Below are positions 1-6,100 of a stretch of DNA of 10,162 nt, piece by piece. This stretch comes from a bacterium (GTDB lineage: Bacteria > Fidelibacterota > Marinisomatia > Marinisomatales > JAHJCW01). The stretch is from NCBI GenBank assembly GCA_018812885.1, contig JAHJCW010000307.1:1-10162 (forward strand). Reading direction: 5' to 3'. Below the pieces are notes generated by a model. It was given only the letters and a program-made list of their open reading frames with translations. It did no database searches and was not told the DNA's origin. Positions within the stretch are counted from its first letter, which is position 1, and each line of letters opens with the position of its first letter. Made by a program: the position numbers and the translations under genes.

Positions 1-30
1 ACTAACTATTATGGATGTATATAGAAAATT

Positions 31-1839
31 ATGGAAGTAAGAAATATTGCAATTATTGCCCATGTTGACCACGGGAAAACAACGTTGGTCGACAGAATTC
101 TTCATCAGGTAAATTTATTCAGGGATAATGAAGCTGTAAGGGATTTGATTCTGGATTCAAATGATCTGGAACGAGAGAGAGGGATAACTATATTATCTAA
201 GAATGTATCAGTAAGATATAAAGGAACAAAAATAAATATTATCGATACTCCCGGTCACTCAGATTTTGGTGGAGAAGTTGAACGGGTTTTAAATATGGCC
301 GACGGCGTGTTGGTTCTTGTTGATGCTTTTGAAGGACCAATGCCACAAACACGATTCGTATTGCAAAAAGCATTAGAATTAGGTTTAAACCCTATAGTTG
401 TGATTAATAAAGTTGATAAACCAAATTGTAATCCGGATGAAACAAACGAACTTGTATTTGAACTAATGTATTCTTTGAATGCTTCTGAAGAACAATTGAA
501 TTATCCGACAGTTTACGGTTCATCAAAACAGGGATGGATGGGATCTGATTGGAGAAAACCAACAAATGATGTTTCATATTTGTTAGATACAATTATTGAG
601 TATTTTAAACCACCAAAATATAATCCAGGAACTTTACAATTACAAATTAGCTCATTGGATTACTCATCTTATACAGGAAGAATTGCGGTAGGAAGGGTAC
701 ATCGAGGAAGTATTAAAATGGGAGATAGAGTATCAACTGTTCAGAGGAATGGTTTAATACATAAATCCGTAGTCAAGGAACTTTATCTTTTTGAAGGACT
801 GGGAAAAGAAAAAACTAAAGAAGAAGTTAAATCAGGTGAAATAGTAGCCATCATGGGACTTGAAAACTTCGATATTGGGGATACTGTTGCTGATTTTGAA
901 GCGCCCGAAGCTTTGGTACCTACTGCTATAGATGAGCCTACAATGAGCATGTTGTTTACTATTAACAACTCTCCATTTTTTGGTAAAGAAGGAAAATATA
1001 TAACATCAAGACGAGTCAGAGAAAGATTATTTAAAGAAACAGAAAAGAATCTGGCATTGAAGGTAGAAGAAACAGACTCTCCTGATAAATTGCTCGTATA
1101 CGGAAGGGGGATTCTTCATTTGTCTATTCTCGTCGAAACGATGCGGCGAGAAGGATACGAAATGCAAATAGGTCAACCGAAGGTAGTTATTAAAGAAATA
1201 GACGGTTATAAAAATGAACCGATTGAGTTTTTATATGTAAATGTTCCTCAAGAATTTTCCGGCAAAGTTATTGAGATAGTCTCTAAACGTAAAGGAGATA
1301 TTATCAATATTGAGAAAAAGAATGACAGAATAAATCATGAATTCAAAATATCATCCAGGGGATTGATCGGACTTTCCAATCTAATATTGACCGCAACCGA
1401 GGGCGAAGCAGTGATATCACATCGGTTAAAAGGATTTGAACCGTGGAAGGGTGAGATAAAAGGTAAAAGAAATGGTGCATTGATTGCTATGGAAACAGGA
1501 ACATCAATTGCTTATTCAATCGATAAACTTCAAGACAGGGGTAATTTTTTTATTGATCCAAACGAAAAAGTTTATGCCGGTCAGGTGATTGGTGAGAGTA
1601 CAAGATATGATGATATTGTAATAAATGTTACCAAGACTAAGAAATTATCTAATATGCGCGCTTCAGGCTCAGATGAAAAAGTATCTATCGCTCCGGCGAT
1701 TAAGTTCTCGCTGGAAGAAGCGATGGAATATATCGGAGATGATGAATATGTTGAAGTAACCCCAAAATCAATTCGTTTAAGAAAAATATTACTTAGTGAG
1801 TTGGACAGGAAAAGGAATAAGAACTTGGAGAGGCAATAA
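31..1839 (+). CDS. typA: Ribosome-binding translational GTPase TypA/BipA
   Basis: Complete 602-residue TypA/BipA, close to the usual length of about 605-615. TypA is a cytoplasmic GTPase of the EF-G/LepA superfamily that binds the ribosome and supports large-subunit assembly and stress or low-temperature growth. Visible GTPase motifs are G1 AHVDHGKTT (residues 10-18), G2 RGIT (50-53), G3 DTPGH (72-76), G4 NKVD (126-129) and G5 GSSK (163-166). An EF-Tu-like beta-barrel domain follows at about 200-290, then EF-G-like domains III and V (about 303-480) with GRGILHLSILVE and SRGLIG. The TypA-specific C-terminal domain (about 480-602) contains KKLSNMRASGSDEK and VEVTPKSIRLRK. The start is set by the conserved position of RNIAIIAHVDHGKTT and by an in-frame TAG at 22-24. 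No clear Shine-Dalgarno precedes it. A sugar kinase gene follows after 7 nt, so the two are probably one transcript. Family assignment is secure. Confidence 0.97.
   Translation: MEVRNIAIIAHVDHGKTTLVDRILHQVNLFRDNEAVRDLILDSNDLERERGITILSKNVSVRYKGTKINIIDTPGHSDFGGEVERVLNMADGVLVLVDAFEGPMPQTRFVLQKALELGLNPIVVINKVDKPNCNPDETNELVFELMYSLNASEEQLNYPTVYGSSKQGWMGSDWRKPTNDVSYLLDTIIEYFKPPKYNPGTLQLQISSLDYSSYTGRIAVGRVHRGSIKMGDRVSTVQRNGLIHKSVVKELYLFEGLGKEKTKEEVKSGEIVAIMGLENFDIGDTVADFEAPEALVPTAIDEPTMSMLFTINNSPFFGKEGKYITSRRVRERLFKETEKNLALKVEETDSPDKLLVYGRGILHLSILVETMRREGYEMQIGQPKVVIKEIDGYKNEPIEFLYVNVPQEFSGKVIEIVSKRKGDIINIEKKNDRINHEFKISSRGLIGLSNLILTATEGEAVISHRLKGFEPWKGEIKGKRNGALIAMETGTSIAYSIDKLQDRGNFFIDPNEKVYAGQVIGESTRYDDIVINVTKTKKLSNMRASGSDEKVSIAPAIKFSLEEAMEYIGDDEYVEVTPKSIRLRKILLSELDRKRNKNLERQ
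1827..1833 (+). promoter_or_regulatory. Shine-Dalgarno of the ROK kinase, inside typA
   Basis: GGAGAGG lies in the last codons of typA, 13 nt before the ATG at 1847. It favours 1847 over the earlier in-frame ATG at 1796, which would add 17 residues overlapping typA. Those extra residues resemble no ROK protein. The spacing is somewhat long, so initiation may also depend on ribosomes finishing typA at 1837-1839. Confidence 0.6.
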
Positions 1840-1846
1840 TTATAAC

Positions 1847-2755
1847 ATGAAAAGATTTAAAATTGGAATAGATTTAGGCGGTACAAAATTACTTGGAGTT
1901 CTCGTTGATAGCAGTTATAATATATTAAAGAAGAAAAAGATAAACATTCAAAAGAATAATACTCTTGATAAAATAATTGATGAAATTGCAAGTATTTATT
2001 TTGAACTATCGCATGATTTAGAAATTGAAAAACTTGGGATGGCAGTTCCTAGTTCAGTTCAATTTGAATCAGGAATCGCTTCTTTCCTTCCGGCTTATGG
2101 GTGGAAAAATATTCCATTTGGACAACTAATTAAGTCAAAAATTGGTGTTGAGGTCAATGTTGATAACGATGTTAATATGGCTACTTTAGCTGAGTTCAAA
2201 TTGGGAGCCGGTATTGGAGTTAATTCGCTATATACATTCTATCCGGGAACTGGAATCGGAGGTGGTTATATTTCTAATGGAAAATTAATTCGTGGTTATA
2301 ACGGTACTGCTGGTGAAATCGGTCATATGGTTATAGACGTAAACGGAGTTAAATGTAAATGTGGACAACGTGGTTGTTTAGAGACTATCGTAAGTAATGC
2401 CGGTTTTAGAAGGTTGCTTAATGAATCAAAAAACTCATCTTCATTATATAACATTGATAATATTACAAGTGACAATATTGTGGAAGCGTGGCACTCGGCG
2501 GATTTAACTGTTCAAAATATTTTAAAATTCCAAGCAGAAGTGTTAGGAATCGCTATTGCGAATGTTATCAATATTACTGGGGTAGAAAGAATATTAGTTG
2601 GTGGACAAATTTATCATTTATTAAAAGATGAATTATTACCACTAGTAATAGAAACAGCAAACGACCATGCGATTAGTAACGGAATGAAAAATGTTGATAT
2701 ATTGCTAAACAAATTAGGTCCCGAAGCACCAGCTTTGGGTGCCACATTATTGTAA
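1847..2755 (+). CDS. ROK-family sugar kinase, probable glucokinase
   Basis: A 302-residue cytoplasmic ROK kinase that transfers phosphate from ATP to a hexose, most likely glucose at the 6-OH. It has the N-terminal phosphate loop DLGGTK (residues 9-14), the sugar-binding/catalytic VDNDVN with probable base D108, the second phosphate loop GTGIGGG (134-140), and the ExGH motif E157-H160. The ROK zinc motif CKCGQRGCLE (170-179) supplies C170, C172 and C177, with H160 as fourth ligand. There is no N-terminal helix-turn-helix, so this is a kinase and not an Mlc/NagC-type repressor. Length fits ROK kinases (about 290-320). The start is chosen because MKRFKIGIDLGGTK matches the family N-terminus. 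The gene follows typA by 7 nt and converges with the esterase gene, 7 bp between stops. Substrate cannot be fixed from sequence: glucose is most common, but N-acetylmannosamine, fructose or allose kinases share these motifs. Confidence 0.9.
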   Translation: MKRFKIGIDLGGTKLLGVLVDSSYNILKKKKINIQKNNTLDKIIDEIASIYFELSHDLEIEKLGMAVPSSVQFESGIASFLPAYGWKNIPFGQLIKSKIGVEVNVDNDVNMATLAEFKLGAGIGVNSLYTFYPGTGIGGGYISNGKLIRGYNGTAGEIGHMVIDVNGVKCKCGQRGCLETIVSNAGFRRLLNESKNSSSLYNIDNITSDNIVEAWHSADLTVQNILKFQAEVLGIAIANVINITGVERILVGGQIYHLLKDELLPLVIETANDHAISNGMKNVDILLNKLGPEAPALGATLL

Positions 2756-2762
2756 ATAATTA

Positions 2763-3869
2763 TTATAATCCAAAAAAGTAGAGGAGTGGTATTTCTACTT
2801 GCTCAGCCCATGCGGATTCATTGTGTTCTGCACCATCGAAGATTTCATAAATTAAATCATCAAAGTTTTTAGATTCCAAAACATTTACCATGTTAGTAAT
2901 TGCAGGCTGTAATTCCGTTTCTAAACCAACAGAGCCATTCAAGATTACAAATTTAATTTGTTTCTGCTGTTTAGCTGTTTTGACACGTTTAACGATTTCA
3001 TTATTATCAACTAAGAAAGCGGGTGATAAACATCCTGCCATTGAAAAAATATCAGGATATTCCCAAGCCAGATGAAATGATATAATACCTCCCATAGATG
3101 AACCCATAACAGCAGTATTGTTAGCATCAGCAAGTGTGTGGTAAGTTGAATCTATAAGTGGTTTTACCGTTTCTATTAAAAATCGACTGTACTTTTCACC
3201 TTTTTGCTTTGGACTATATTCGGCAGTTCTGTCATCGGTACAATTTATTCCAACCATTATTATTTCGTTCATTTTACTGCTTTCGATCAGCTTTGTAACT
3301 GTCTCATCCAATTGCCAATCAATTCCAAGATATGATGTGGAAGGATCAAAGACATTTTGGCCATCGTGTAAATATAAAACAGGGTATCTCTTGTCGTTAT
3401 TTTCTGAGTAGCTAGGTGGTAACCATATAATTATGTTTCTGTAATTATTTAATTGAGACGAGTAAATCTCTCGATGATATATTACATTGCCTGTAATTTT
3501 ACTATCAGGTACGTTTTCATCTCTCCACTTCAGTACAATATGGTTAATGGTTGTATCCGTTTTGATTATAATATTATAATTATTCGGAATACGACTGCCA
3601 TTAGTAAGCGCCTCGGTGTTCCAAGAACCACGCGTTATTTTGTATTCAATATTTGTGTTATTAGGTAGTTTTAGTGTAATTGAATACTCAGTGTTATTGA
3701 TCTTTTGTAATGGTATTTCTGCAGGATTCCAACTACCTAGCTGAGGCATATTTCCTGCAATGGTAACCCGATCAGTTGTTTCAGGTACCTTAACTATAAA
3801 AGTAACTTGGGAATCGTTGCATCCCATAAAGATTAACAATACAAAAATAATATTTATTTTCTTAAACAT
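2763..3869 (-). CDS. Putative lipoprotein esterase with N-terminal CBM20 starch-binding domain
   Basis: A 368-residue envelope protein in two parts. After a hydrophobic signal (residues 1-16) comes Cys17 in an FMGC lipobox-like site. The site is atypical, having F at -3 and M at -2, but lipidation is plausible. Residues about 21-115 match CBM20, with AGNMPQLGSWNP containing W47 and YKITRGSW containing W83, the places where CBM20 carries its starch-stacking tryptophans. Residues about 125-368 form an alpha/beta-hydrolase of the esterase D/Fes/CE1 type. They contain LPPSYSEN, YPVLYLHDGQNVFD, the nucleophile elbow GSSMG with Ser258, and probable catalytic His349 in GAEHNE. The acid is less clear; E317 or E319 in the GLETE segment is my best candidate. 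The substrate is unknown; an acyl ester on or near an alpha-glucan is a reasonable inference. A terminator lies just upstream of the start and no Shine-Dalgarno is visible. No other ATG, GTG or TTG lies between the start and an in-frame TAG at 3891-3893. Confidence 0.88.
   Translation of the reverse strand: MFKKINIIFVLLIFMGCNDSQVTFIVKVPETTDRVTIAGNMPQLGSWNPAEIPLQKINNTEYSITLKLPNNTNIEYKITRGSWNTEALTNGSRIPNNYNIIIKTDTTINHIVLKWRDENVPDSKITGNVIYHREIYSSQLNNYRNIIIWLPPSYSENNDKRYPVLYLHDGQNVFDPSTSYLGIDWQLDETVTKLIESSKMNEIIMVGINCTDDRTAEYSPKQKGEKYSRFLIETVKPLIDSTYHTLADANNTAVMGSSMGGIISFHLAWEYPDIFSMAGCLSPAFLVDNNEIVKRVKTAKQQKQIKFVILNGSVGLETELQPAITNMVNVLESKNFDDLIYEIFDGAEHNESAWAEQVEIPLLYFFGL
2772..2800 (-). terminator. 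Candidate weak terminator inside the 3' end of the esterase gene
   Basis: On the - strand AAGTAGA pairs with TCTACTT (7 bp, 11-nt loop), and the right arm runs straight into a T-tract ending at 2772. It lies in the last codons of the esterase, a few codons before the stop at 2763-2765. On the + strand the same stem is followed by GCTCAG and no T-tract, so it would not end the converging kinase transcript. The stem is short and AT-rich and the loop is large, so efficiency would be modest at best, and chance is possible. Confidence 0.35.
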
Positions 3870-3872
3870 AAT

Positions 3873-3903
3873 AAAAAAGGGTGTAGAAAACTACACCCTT
3901 TTT
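3873..3903 (-). terminator. Intrinsic terminator after the 687-residue secreted protein gene
   Basis: A perfect 8-bp stem (GGGTGTAG with CTACACCC) with a 4-nt loop is flanked by an A-tract and a T-tract, which themselves can extend the pairing. It is the classic shape of a rho-independent terminator and works on paper in both directions. It lies 20 bp after the stop of the 687-residue gene, which it most likely ends. Its T-tract finishes only 3 nt before the ATG of the esterase gene, leaving no room for a normal leader. Confidence 0.88.
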
Positions 3904-3922
3904 ATATATTAGGAACAAATCC

Positions 3923-5986
3923 TTATTTCATCATCGTCATTTTTTTGACTTGATGGAAATATTCACCGGCATCTAACTCAAATAAGTAGGTACCGCTTGG
4001 TACTTGATTCCCATTAAGATCTAATCCATTCCAGGTTGCTTTATAATTACCGGGTTGAGCGTAGCTGTTAAATATTGTGGCTACTTTTTCTCCCAATAAG
4101 TTATAAACGTTCAATGTTACGTCTATACCAATAGGAAGTTTAAACTCAACTGTCGTGGTTGGATTAAATGGATTTGGGTAGTTATCACCTAAACTAAATT
4201 GATTAGGTTTTGCACCACCAGTCAATTCAACTTCTAAACTAGGTGAGTTAGTATCAAAATCCCAAGCATTATAGAAAATCGGATCTATTGATCCAAATGC
4301 ACTGAAAATAATGGTATTAGAAATATTTGATGTAAGATTTTCAATGTGATTATTACCATAGCCACCTTCATTATCTCCACCGCCAATTCCAAACTTAAAT
4401 TCCTGTCCAAGTTCAGTACTATTTGATTTATAGATGTAAGTGTTTGAATATAAAGTATCGCCCGCTACTAGATCAAAGTCGTGAGTTCCATCATCATACA
4501 TTTGTTTGTATTCAGTCTGAGCTAATGTTCCACCCCAAGTTGTCCATGATTCAGTTTGCATTTGGTCAACAGTTGCAGGACCATTCATATAAACACCTAA
4601 TGCATCAATTTGATCTACAGAAGTAATATCAATGTCACCTTGTATATCATTTAAGGTTGACCCCTTCATTACCTGATAATAAGCCGGTCTCAAATCTAAT
4701 ATATATGTCCATTGAATTTTATTTCCATCTCCGCAGCCGGCACAGATTTTATTAGCATTTCTGAATTTAGGCATACGTCTTGGCGATACATTTGATGTGA
4801 CATTATCATTTATAGTATATGGAGCATTATCGGCTGCACCTGCAAGGTCGTGTAATCTACGCTCAGATAAAGATACATCACTACCTGAGTAATTAAAGTT
4901 GTAGAATATTTCTCTATACTCGATGCCGTTCTTAATACGGTAGTATTGATAGAAAATTCCGTCAGAAGCTAAATCGACACCAACTTTTGGTATGGTTACA
5001 CTATAAACTGTTCCAAATCCTGCTGTCAGAGTATCGGAACGTACACTTTGTTGAGTACCACCGTAGCCCCATTTGACTAAGAGTGTATCACCTTGGGTGA
5101 ATCCGCTTGCTGAGATGGCAGCAGAAACATCAGTCATAAAAGTCAAATTGGATAATGTATCGGATGCTGCAAAAGGTTCTGGACCTTTATCATTCCAATA
5201 AACCCATTGCACTGTAGTATCCGCCAATACATCTAAACCGCGATTTTCATTATCTGGATAGTAACCATGTCCTTGAACATTTTCGGAGTTTCCGCCCCAT
5301 TCAGTGCCATTATTATGAAAGCGATACATAAATCCAATATATGGAGCACCGGCAGGATCTAGCTCTAAGTGATAATTCCAATATGTACTTGTACCTTCTT
5401 GAGTAAGAGCATACTGTCCTGGATTCCAAAAGCCAATATAATCACCATTAACATTTGGGCCACCGCCTACAAGGGATAATATTTTAGCTGGATCGAAGTC
5501 AGTAAATTCGGACACATTGACACGGAAGAATACATCAATATTAGCTGTTGGTGTATATGGTGGGGTTTCCGAATTAACATATTCAAGCGGTAAAACAGTA
5601 TCTACTGTTGGTACTGTGAGAATCCGGTTTGGTGTACCTTCCCAACTTGAGGTCACTGTTCCGTCTAGGTTTAATACATTAAAACCGAATTTATATTGTT
5701 TTTCAGTTCCAATTGTTGCCTCGGGAAATGTTACAGAATATTCCCAATAGTCACCACCGACACTCATCATCGGGTCTCCACCTGGTGTCCAAACCGCTCC
5801 GGATGAATATTCCTGAACTTCACCGCGAAGATCAACGCCGGTAAGGCCTGCTCCGCCGGGAGTTACATCGGAAGTATCCGTTACACCTTGTACAGTTGAT
5901 GTATTGGCTCGGAAAGTAACTGTAACATCGGCAGCTATTGCATAACTAACGAACAATGCAATAAAAACGATTAACATTTTCTTCAT
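3923..5986 (-). CDS. T9SS-secreted multi-domain protein with starch-binding-like beta-sandwich modules
   Basis: A complete 687-residue extracellular protein. The signal peptide (1-18, cleavage about AIA|AD) begins MKKMLIVFIALF. At least two, perhaps four, beta-sandwich modules follow, resembling CBM20/SusE-type carbohydrate-binding folds. They are A (about 19-137, VTVTFRANTS, GDYWEYSVTFP, KQYKFGF), B (about 148-268, DVFFRVNVSE, FWNPGQYALT, STYWNYHLEL, YRFHNNGTEWG), C (about 279-365, LTFMTDVSAA, DTLLVKWGYGG, FYQYYRIKNG) and a more divergent D (about 424-580). Between C and D sits a linker with CAGCGDGNK (415-423). Residues about 597-687 are a canonical type IX secretion C-terminal sorting domain: LGDNYPNPFNPTTTVEF, VYNLLGEKV, NGNQVPSGTYLFEL and a KKM-type end. 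No catalytic motif is seen, so surface or secreted glycan binding is the best guess. A good Shine-Dalgarno supports the start. A terminator follows the gene. The sorting domain is certain; the binding role is inferred. Confidence 0.88.
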   Translation of the reverse strand: MKKMLIVFIALFVSYAIAADVTVTFRANTSTVQGVTDTSDVTPGGAGLTGVDLRGEVQEYSSGAVWTPGGDPMMSVGGDYWEYSVTFPEATIGTEKQYKFGFNVLNLDGTVTSSWEGTPNRILTVPTVDTVLPLEYVNSETPPYTPTANIDVFFRVNVSEFTDFDPAKILSLVGGGPNVNGDYIGFWNPGQYALTQEGTSTYWNYHLELDPAGAPYIGFMYRFHNNGTEWGGNSENVQGHGYYPDNENRGLDVLADTTVQWVYWNDKGPEPFAASDTLSNLTFMTDVSAAISASGFTQGDTLLVKWGYGGTQQSVRSDTLTAGFGTVYSVTIPKVGVDLASDGIFYQYYRIKNGIEYREIFYNFNYSGSDVSLSERRLHDLAGAADNAPYTINDNVTSNVSPRRMPKFRNANKICAGCGDGNKIQWTYILDLRPAYYQVMKGSTLNDIQGDIDITSVDQIDALGVYMNGPATVDQMQTESWTTWGGTLAQTEYKQMYDDGTHDFDLVAGDTLYSNTYIYKSNSTELGQEFKFGIGGGDNEGGYGNNHIENLTSNISNTIIFSAFGSIDPIFYNAWDFDTNSPSLEVELTGGAKPNQFSLGDNYPNPFNPTTTVEFKLPIGIDVTLNVYNLLGEKVATIFNSYAQPGNYKATWNGLDLNGNQVPSGTYLFELDAGEYFHQVKKMTMMK

Positions 5987-5995
5987 TTATTAATA

Positions 5996-6002
5996 CTCCT
6001 TT
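5996..6002 (-). promoter_or_regulatory. Shine-Dalgarno of the 687-residue protein gene
   Basis: On the - strand AAAGGAG stands 9 nt before the ATG at 5986-5984. It is the clearest ribosome-binding site on this strand and fixes the start that begins a good signal peptide. Confidence 0.75.
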
Positions 6003-6017
6003 TTATTATTAATTCTT

Positions 6018-6045
6018 ACTAGTAACTCACAACTGAGCTACTAGT
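6018..6045 (-). other. 12-bp hairpin in the leader of the 687-residue protein gene
   Basis: As - strand RNA, ACUAGUAGCUCA pairs with UGAGUUACUAGU across a GUUG loop. All 12 positions pair, one as G-U. On the + strand that position is an A-C mismatch, so the structure is intact only in the transcript of the downstream secreted-protein gene. No T-tract follows (AAGAATTAATAAT), which argues against an ordinary intrinsic terminator. It may be a leader hairpin that protects the mRNA 5' end, or a processing site between this gene and the upstream PorV/PorQ gene. Confidence 0.6.
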
Positions 6046-6047
6046 GT

Positions 6048-6078
6048 AGAAATTAAGTTATTTTATTCTTTTTACAAA
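6048..6078 (-). promoter_or_regulatory. Weak Bacteroidetes-like promoter candidate
   Basis: On the - strand TTTG (6078-6075) is followed after 19 nt by TAATTTCT (6055-6048). The Bacteroidetes sigma-ABfr consensus is TTTG, 19-21 nt, then TAnnTTTG; the second box here is only partly matched. If real, transcription would start around 6041-6044, at the very base of the leader hairpin. Whether this lineage uses that consensus is unknown, so this is a suggestion only. Confidence 0.22.
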
Positions 6079-6100
6079 GGAAAATGATATTCCCTGTAAT

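Noticed and set aside
2..40. A short open frame ending in TAA at 38-40 that overlaps the typA start (could be the tail of an upstream gene or a small upstream ORF)
   Set aside because: Only 12 codons are visible, no recognisable motif or SD, and the upstream sequence is outside the window.
1796..1846. An earlier in-frame ATG that would lengthen the ROK kinase by 17 residues
   Set aside because: The added residues overlap typA, look unlike any ROK N-terminus, and have no ribosome-binding site; the ATG at 1847 matches the family and has an SD.
2755..2768. AT-rich palindrome (ATAATTAT) between the convergent stop codons as a terminator or binding site
   Set aside because: Too short and too AT-rich to separate from background in this composition.
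4720..4745. CxxC motif as a possible c-type haem site
   Set aside because: A haem site needs CxxCH; here Gly-Asp follows the second Cys.
6079..6100. An imperfect hairpin (GGAA with TTCC) just after the PorV/PorQ stop as its terminator
   Set aside because: Stem is only about 4-5 bp with bulges and no T-tract follows on the - strand.
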